DNA of 20,060 nucleotides from a virus: IMG/VR virus record IMGVR_UViG_3300047564_006187, positions 1 through 20,060 of that record; one strand, 5' to 3'. The position numbers and the translations under genes are program-made. Under the pieces are notes generated by a model. It had not been told where the DNA came from, did no database searches, and saw only the letters and a list, made by a program, of their open reading frames with translations. Positions 15,560 to 20,060 of the stretch are shown piece after piece. Numbering within the stretch: the first letter of the stretch is position 1; every line of letters begins with the position of its first letter.

Positions 15560-15566
15560 ATAAATA
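15560..15566 (-). promoter_or_regulatory. TATTTAT box before gp21, candidate late promoter
   Basis: On the minus strand CTAATATTTATC lies in the 26-base gap between the 150-aa gene and gp21, 14 bases before the ATG. The TATTTATC end overlaps the first bases of a small hairpin (15546-15562). Confidence 0.5.
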
Positions 15567-15571
15567 TTAGG

Positions 15572-16024
15572 TTATAGGTTAGTTTTCTTTTTACCCGTTT
15601 CTTTAGAGTTTGAAAAAACAAAATAATCATTTTTCATAACACAATCTTTGTATACTTCTCTTAAAATTTTCTTGATTGAATCTTTTAATCTATTCCCTTT
15701 GAAATCCAATTCTTCTTTAGTGAATAAATTAATCTCCAAATTCATAAAAGAGTGTTTTTCCAATTGAATTCCACTTGTTCTCAAGTCCAAATCCACAATA
15801 AAATTTTCTTTAAATAAATTTCGGTCCAAACTCTCGTATACAGAATGTTTTACATCACGAGATAAATTACCTACCACACGAGTCCAATTTTCCGAGTCTT
15901 GGACAGGGGTTACCCACGTTTGAATGTTTATGTATAATGACTTAAGATTTTTTGAGTCAACCGTACCGTACAAAGTTTTTAATGAATCGTATTGGTTAAT
16001 CTTTACTGTTTTCCCTTTTTTCAC
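15572..16024 (-). CDS. Hypothetical 150-aa protein of the head module (GTG start)
   Basis: The only plausible start is GTG 16024 (GTGAAAAAAGGG); no ATG precedes it in frame. The protein is alpha/beta, with a central strand-rich part (SLYINIQTWVTP, IVDLDLRTSGIQL, FMNLEINLF). A basic helix KDSIKKILREVYKD at about 118-131 resembles the L-x-K-[IV]-L-x-E motif seen in other proteins of this window, followed by a basic tail. It lies between gp20/core-like genes and gp21 in the same orientation, so a prohead core or head-completion role is likely. It has no TATTTAT box; the 78-base gap upstream is shared with the divergent bS21 gene. No family recognised. Confidence 0.7.
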   Translation of the reverse strand: MKKGKTVKINQYDSLKTLYGTVDSKNLKSLYINIQTWVTPVQDSENWTRVVGNLSRDVKHSVYESLDRNLFKENFIVDLDLRTSGIQLEKHSFMNLEINLFTKEELDFKGNRLKDSIKKILREVYKDCVMKNDYFVFSNSKETGKKKTNL

Positions 16025-16090
16025 GTGGGTTAAAATATTGCTCTCCGTTTATTTTCTCTAATTATAGGAGTCTTTTTCGGATTTCCAAAA

Positions 16091-16097
16091 TATTTCT
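16091..16097 (+). promoter_or_regulatory. Variant box TATTTCT before bS21
   Basis: CCAAAATATTTCTTAAATATG closely resembles the sequence before the 2918 gene (CAAAATATTTATTAGTATG), with one substitution in the heptamer. The ATG is 5 bases after the box, again implying a transcript starting at or next to the start codon. Confidence 0.35.
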
Positions 16098-16102
16098 TAA
16101 AT

Positions 16103-16285
16103 ATGCTAGTTGTAATTGTTAACTCAAACATAGAAAAAGCTTTGAAGACTTTGAAATCCAAAGTAATCAAAACCAAACAATCTCAAATTTTGAATGGGAG
16201 AAAAGAGTTTACAAAAAAGTCAGTGGTTAGACGCAAACAAAAATTGTCTGCGATTTACAAACAGAAACTTAATTCTCTTGACTAA
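16103..16285 (+). CDS. rpsU: Phage-encoded ribosomal protein bS21
   Basis: A 60-aa basic protein with the bS21 pattern throughout. It has a short beta start (MLVVIVNSN), then IEKALKTLKSKVIKT, the family's hallmark I-x-x-A-L-K-x-x-K-x-K-x-x-K-T. It continues with RKEFTKKSVVRRKQKL, equivalent to R-x-x-F-x-K-P-S-x-x-[RK]-R, and ends AIYKQKLNS. bS21 binds the 30S platform near the 3' end of 16S rRNA. In Flavobacteriia, bS21 with bS18 and bS6 is reported to hide the anti-Shine-Dalgarno sequence; Tyr52 aligns by eye with the C-terminal Tyr of Bacteroidota bS21. Phage bS21 is known from large phages and probably exchanges into host ribosomes late in infection. The gene is alone on the plus strand inside a minus-strand head module, and its last 17 bases overlap the gene at 16269. 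The start is ATG 16103; an AGGAG at 16066-16070 is too distant to be a ribosome site. Confidence 0.85.
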   Translation: MLVVIVNSNIEKALKTLKSKVIKTKQSQILNGRKEFTKKSVVRRKQKLSAIYKQKLNSLD

Positions 16286-16976
16286 GGGACTCTTCGAGTT
16301 GTTTTAGTCTAACGTAATTAACTTGGTCGAAATTTTCTAATTGAATTTTTTCAATTGTTTCTGAAATTCTTGTTTTCATCTCAGATTCAGATTGTTCCTC
16401 ATATAAAGAATTCAATTTCGAAATTGTGGATTCTTTAAGGTTCGTATATTCTTTTTCCAAGTCATCCGACTTAGACGCCAAAATGTGGAACACTTCTTTT
16501 TTTGTTGTTTCATCTAAACTTGTCAAATAATTTTGAATAGTTTGATTAGCAATGTTTACCATCGATTTGATTGGTAAAGTGACAGATTCTTTCTTCTTTG
16601 AAGTTTCAGTCATCAAAGTTTTAAGAATATTTTTTCTCGACTCTAATCTTTCTTGGATGTTGATTTTGGTGTAATAAACCAAATTATCCAAATCTTCGTA
16701 GATATTAACCACATCACTTCCTTTCTTAGGGAGTTGGGTGGTCTTGAGAATGTGTCTAATCACTTCAATACCTTCCTCAAGGTATTCTCTCGCCTCTGAT
16801 TCTTTCAGCCCCTTAGGAGACGACAAATCATCGTACAAAGAGTAAAGTTTGGCAAAATTTTTATTTTCTAAAACGTTATGTTTGAATTCCCTTAAAGTTT
16901 GTTTAAAGGAAGTAGGCTTGTTGTATGATTCAACTAAGTTTTTTTCAATTATGGATTTTATCTGTCCGAAGGTCAT
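16269..16976 (-). CDS. Helical prohead core-like internal protein
   Basis: A 235-aa, almost fully helical, charged protein directly after the portal gene, the place held by core genes 67/68 in T4. Residues 1-17 (MTFGQIKSIIEKNLVES) look like a capsid-targeting helix: L-V-E then Ser matches the prohead-protease consensus. FKHNVLENKNFAKLYSLYDD (residues 30-49) is a segment I associate with a conserved protein at this locus in environmental T4-like phages, unverified. The remainder is coiled coil (DDLEKEYTNLKESTISKLNS). No sequence identity to T4 gp67 or gp68 is visible. A TATTTAT box lies 21 bases upstream. Its end overlaps the convergent bS21 gene by 17 bases. Confidence 0.75.
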   Translation of the reverse strand: MTFGQIKSIIEKNLVESYNKPTSFKQTLREFKHNVLENKNFAKLYSLYDDLSSPKGLKESEAREYLEEGIEVIRHILKTTQLPKKGSDVVNIYEDLDNLVYYTKINIQERLESRKNILKTLMTETSKKKESVTLPIKSMVNIANQTIQNYLTSLDETTKKEVFHILASKSDDLEKEYTNLKESTISKLNSLYEEQSESEMKTRISETIEKIQLENFDQVNYVRLKQLEESLSQEN

Positions 16977-16997
16977 TGGGGTTGTATTTTATCAACA

Positions 16998-17004
16998 ATA
17001 AATA
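16998..17004 (-). promoter_or_regulatory. TATTTAT box after gp20, candidate late promoter
   Basis: On the minus strand TATTTAT begins directly after the TAA stop of gp20 (TAATATTTATTG) and is 21 bases before the ATG of the core-like gene. Confidence 0.5.
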
Positions 17005-18867
17005 TTACGAATTCAACAACTTGTCTAATTCATCCCCAATTTCTCCTAAAGATTGTTGACCTACACCCAAATCTAAAAATTTACTACCCCACATATCGCT
17101 TTCAATCAATATGTTCATATCCCTCCTTTTTGACTCGGGAGTAATTTCGCCACCTGCGGTAGCGGCGGCAGCCTCTTCACCTGCCGGTGGAATTTCACCA
17201 CCCAAGTCAGGTCCTCCAGTTTCTCCTCCCAAATCAGATAAACCACTTGGCATACTTGGTGGTGGTACAGTTTCTTCTCCCGCAGCAGTTGCTTGGGCGG
17301 TAGTTTCACCACTACCTTTTGTCCCATAAAGTTTGTCAATAGTATCAAACAATCCTGTCTTACTAATAACAACAGGAGTCTGTTTCAATTCCTCACCAAT
17401 TGCTCTTTCGAGACGTTGTTGTAACAAGTCCAAACGAATCTCCTCATCAGAGAAATTAAAGATATGTTTTTTAGCCCAAGTAGAGGAGGTTGGCTGTATT
17501 CCATTACCAGGGTCTGAAACCATGTCACGATAAAGAAGAACTTTTTCTTTCCAAATGTCTACCTTCAACAAATCTGCCTGAGTTGATGGGTTGGTTAGAC
17601 CCAAAGTGAAGTTTGAAATTTCTTCCTCGAATCCCAACAAGAAAAGGTGAACAATAGCAATTTTGTTCAACTCTTGAATCATAGACTTTTGAATTCTATT
17701 GATGGTACGAGCGAAACGAATATCCATCAACGCCAAAGTTTTACCATCTCCTACAGTTTCTTCAAACCCAAGGAATGCCTTTGGAATACGAAGAGCGGTC
17801 ACCAACTTTTTCTGAATGTATTCAATATCAGCAATTTCCGACAAGTTCTGAGCTCCCGCCAAAGTTTCAATTGGTGAAGGTGTCGATGGGTCACGAACAG
17901 GTATGAAGTAATCTTGGTCTACCGCCATTTGGTTGAATCTCATATCTACTTGTCCTGTTTTGGAATCAACAATTTGTTGTCTCTTGAACTTGTTGGCGAC
18001 ACGGTTTACGTATGCTTCAACATCGTCATCGTTCATGTTTCCAACATAAACTTTGAAGATACGTCTTTCAGGCGCTCTTGAGGTACGATAAATCAACATC
18101 GCATCTTCCGACAATAACAATTGTTTCCAAATTCTACGTGACTTTTCCAACATGGAAGTACCATAAGGAAGTTTTCTGTCATCACCTAATAATCTGAAGT
18201 GGGCAATTTCCCATGGTTGGAATTCCATATTACGAGTTCTCCACTGAAAAGTTAGACCTTTGTTTTCTTTTGATGGTTTTACATCAGAAGTAATATTTCT
18301 TTCCATCATACCCGACTCGAATCTTTCGATTTCAATGTTCGGAAGTTGTTGACAACCGATTACCCCTTTTTCGGGGTCCAAACGTAGGTATACAAAATCG
18401 TCACCATACTTACATGTATTTCTTGTCCACATAGGTAAGTTGGTATTAATGTCCAAGTTATTATTGAACAAGTCGGCTAATACTGATTTGATTCTTTTTG
18501 ATTCAGAATAAATCTGTAGAATGAACCCATCTTCGTTTGGAGTGGTAGATTCTTCAGCGTAAATGTCTAATGCCGCTGAAATCTCAGGAGTGTACTCCAT
18601 GGACTCGTAATCGTAGTACGAAGCCAACCTGTTTGGTTCGTAGTAGATTGCTTGAGTGTAAAGATTACTCTCAACTTTAGCAAATTGGTTTGCCAAATAG
18701 ATACTCTGTTGAGCTTGTAATTTTTCCTTTTCGTAAGTGGCTTTGTCTGTAGTTCTTAGAAGTTCTTTTTTATCGAACTTGTAAGTTGGAAAATCTTGAC
18801 TCAGTAAAGCATCAGGACCGAGAGCCCTCGATAACCTTTGCCATACTGTCATATTCTTTTGGTCCAT
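17005..18867 (-). CDS. 20: Portal protein, gp20-like
   Basis: A 620-aa portal vertex protein: a dodecameric ring for DNA entry that nucleates prohead assembly and binds the terminase. Recognisable T4-like segments are LASYYDYESMEYTPEISAAL with YAEESTTPNE, then RNTCKYGDDFVYLRLDPEKG, and further on PWEIAHFRLLGDDRKLPYGT with RRIWKQLLLSEDAMLIYRTS. KLVTALRIPKAFLGFEE and MIQELNKIAIVHLFLLGFEE complete the core. About 100 aa are added relative to T4 (524 aa). Residues about 516-578 are an Ala/Gly/Pro/Glu-rich linker with a different base composition, followed by a conserved-looking 42-residue end (LIESDMWGSKFLDLG). LIE before Ser is a possible gp21 site. The start is ATG 18867. Confidence 0.93.
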   Translation of the reverse strand: MDQKNMTVWQRLSRALGPDALLSQDFPTYKFDKKELLRTTDKATYEKEKLQAQQSIYLANQFAKVESNLYTQAIYYEPNRLASYYDYESMEYTPEISAALDIYAEESTTPNEDGFILQIYSESKRIKSVLADLFNNNLDINTNLPMWTRNTCKYGDDFVYLRLDPEKGVIGCQQLPNIEIERFESGMMERNITSDVKPSKENKGLTFQWRTRNMEFQPWEIAHFRLLGDDRKLPYGTSMLEKSRRIWKQLLLSEDAMLIYRTSRAPERRIFKVYVGNMNDDDVEAYVNRVANKFKRQQIVDSKTGQVDMRFNQMAVDQDYFIPVRDPSTPSPIETLAGAQNLSEIADIEYIQKKLVTALRIPKAFLGFEETVGDGKTLALMDIRFARTINRIQKSMIQELNKIAIVHLFLLGFEEEISNFTLGLTNPSTQADLLKVDIWKEKVLLYRDMVSDPGNGIQPTSSTWAKKHIFNFSDEEIRLDLLQQRLERAIGEELKQTPVVISKTGLFDTIDKLYGTKGSGETTAQATAAGEETVPPPSMPSGLSDLGGETGGPDLGGEIPPAGEEAAAATAGGEITPESKRRDMNILIESDMWGSKFLDLGVGQQSLGEIGDELDKLLNS

Positions 18868-18899
18868 ATTAGGATAAACTTAACTTAGTGTAGTACATA

Positions 18900-18906
18900 A
18901 TAAATA
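18900..18906 (-). promoter_or_regulatory. TATTTAT box after gp17, candidate late promoter
   Basis: On the minus strand TATTTAT begins directly after the TAG stop of gp17 (TAGTATTTATTATG), 32 bases before the gp20 ATG. TACTACACTA, a 10-base string also found before gp22, lies between box and ATG. Confidence 0.5.
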
Positions 18907-20060
18907 CTAACGGATACCAAATAACCACCCGTATTTCTGATAATCCTCACGAGATACTTGTTGGTTTGGTCTACCCATTCCATTTTGATTCGGGAATTGT
19001 GGAATCATTGGATTGAAGAAATCGGACCTTTCAGTATTTTCATTTACATGGGTCGCCCATGAATTAATCATTGCTTTGGTATGGTTGGTAACCTTTACCA
19101 ACGATGGAAAAGCCGCCTCGGCAGCATAAAGAGCAATGGCGATAGACATGATACAATCATCATGATGACCTCTTTGGTGGTCAGGTCTTCCATTGATGTA
19201 AACGAATGTACCCATTTCATTAATCAAACGACTACTCCTAACTTTGAACTCATGTCGAATATTTTCTTCAAATGCGGCAATAATTTGAACTCTTTTACTA
19301 TTGAAATTAATACCAGGTATTTTGTCTTTGACTCTTGGGTCAAACTTCCACAAATTTGTCATATCCACCCCATCATAGTAGAACAACTCGTACCCGAGTT
19401 CTTGTAATTTTCTTGAAGTGGCAACACCCATTCCGCCAGTCAAATCTGTAACACAAAGTGCATTGTACATATTACCCCACTTGTAACCAATCTCCGCCAA
19501 AACATCGGGTGGTACTTTTCCAACAAATTCCAATACTTGTTCCCTACTGTCAAAATCAATGATTTCAATACATGAAAAGTCTTCAGAATCACCACGAGAA
19601 ACGTCAATTCCCATTACGTATTTGTGCCCGTTCTCAGGTTCTTTCCAAATCCAAAGTTGTCCGCCAATCAGTTTAGCTGCCGGTTCCCTAACATCATTTT
19701 TCATAATTGTCTGAACCAACTGAGAGTCAAATACGTTGTCACCTGAACCCAAAAAGTTACACTCTAATTCTTGTGCAACCTTACGTTTGTCGTACTTCAA
19801 TTTTTTTACCATACTCTCAAACCACGAAGAACATGGTTTGTATCCGTCGGCAATAAATCCTTGTAAATCCGTTAGAGTTCTTTCACGGTGATTCTCATGT
19901 GATAAATCTACAACAACATCTTTTGGATATTCTTCTTTGTTAAGAAGGTAGTGAACAATGTCATTACACTTTACCATGTAAAGGTCTTTTGTGTATCGAG
20001 GGTCACGGAACCAATACATTTCGGTAATTTTGAAATCATTCATTCCACGAAGTGCCTGGT
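18907..20060 (-). CDS. 17: Terminase large subunit, gp17-like (5' end outside window)
   Basis: The C-terminal ~383 residues of the packaging motor. The frame stays open upstream of the ATG at 20043 (codons reading QALRG), so the gene continues past the window edge. LRGMNDFKITEMYWFRDPRY is the region after the ATPase core. Next come WFESMVKKLKYDKRKVAQEL and NFLGSGDNVF, the usual linker. The RNase H-like nuclease domain has YVMGIDVSRGDSEDFS (first catalytic Asp), VTDLTGGMGVATSRKL (second acid, here Asp where T4 has Glu) and GHHDDCIMSIAIALYA (third acidic motif). Together these cut the concatemer and translocate DNA into the prohead. The next gene is directly the portal; the tail sheath and tube genes that follow gene 17 in T4 are not here. 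Confidence 0.93.
   Translation of the reverse strand, partial: QALRGMNDFKITEMYWFRDPRYTKDLYMVKCNDIVHYLLNKEEYPKDVVVDLSHENHRERTLTDLQGFIADGYKPCSSWFESMVKKLKYDKRKVAQELECNFLGSGDNVFDSQLVQTIMKNDVREPAAKLIGGQLWIWKEPENGHKYVMGIDVSRGDSEDFSCIEIIDFDSREQVLEFVGKVPPDVLAEIGYKWGNMYNALCVTDLTGGMGVATSRKLQELGYELFYYDGVDMTNLWKFDPRVKDKIPGINFNSKRVQIIAAFEENIRHEFKVRSSRLINEMGTFVYINGRPDHQRGHHDDCIMSIAIALYAAEAAFPSLVKVTNHTKAMINSWATHVNENTERSDFFNPMIPQFPNQNGMGRPNQQVSREDYQKYGWLFGIR

Noticed and set aside
16064-16070. ATAGGAG as a Shine-Dalgarno site for bS21
   Set aside because: It is over 30 bases from the ATG, and other genes in the window do not use such sites.
17111-17533. Pro/Ser/Ala-rich plus-strand ORFs opposite the portal linker
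   Set aside because: Reverse reading of the Ala/Gly/Pro-rich portal linker.
20041-20043. ATG as the start of the terminase gene
   Set aside because: The frame is open to the window end and the residues there belong to the middle of the gp17 family; the true start is outside.
1-20060. tRNA genes, CRISPR arrays, insertion sequences, integrase
   Set aside because: No cloverleaf-like segment, regularly spaced repeat, transposase or recombinase motif was seen on either strand.

Overview
The window is part of the genome of a tailed, T4-like myovirus, AT-rich and almost fully coding. The diagnostic genes are a terminase large subunit (gp17, partial), portal (gp20), prohead protease (gp21), scaffold (gp22) and major capsid protein (gp23) on the minus strand, and a gp5-like baseplate OB-fold protein and a gp55-like late sigma factor on the plus strand. 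Four features point to a Bacteroidota (Flavobacteriia-like) host: a textbook TTTG-N19-TATATTTG promoter at 9153-9183, start codons preceded by A/T-rich sequence rather than Shine-Dalgarno motifs, a DUF4494-like small protein, and a phage bS21 ribosomal protein that resembles the Bacteroidota form. No tRNA, IS element, CRISPR array or integrase was seen, and no gene-free stretch exceeds about 125 bases.

Layout. 1-2880 (+): end of an unknown gene, a GT-B and a GT-A glycosyltransferase, then a gp55-like sigma factor. 2918-8675 (+): a tail/baseplate block with a small helical protein, an unrecognised 714-aa protein, a coiled-coil protein, the gp5-like OB protein and a 503-aa structural protein. 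8672-11116 is an accessory stretch of small proteins, two of them Cys/Lys-rich, with one host-type promoter, one minus-strand gene and a 59-aa ORF between two hairpin terminators. 11162-20060 (-) is the head module, read from high to low coordinates: gp17, gp20, a helical core-like protein, a 150-aa unknown, gp21, the DUF4494-like protein, tandem terminators, gp22, gp23 and a UUCG-loop terminator. A lone plus-strand bS21 gene interrupts this module at 16103-16285.

How it fits together. The heptamer TATTTAT, always read in the direction of the downstream gene, sits in seven short intergenic gaps before structural genes. I propose it as the late promoter read by the gp55-like factor; it differs from the T4 late box TATAAATA. 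The 9201-9931 gene pair instead has the host-type promoter and is probably early. Several proteins carry a terminal helix ending in L/I-x-E before a small residue. This matches the T4 prohead-protease consensus and suggests capsid targeting and processing by the gp21 encoded here. Together with bS21, the window shows candidate phage control of transcription (sigma and its promoter), of translation (bS21) and of head content (tagged internal proteins).
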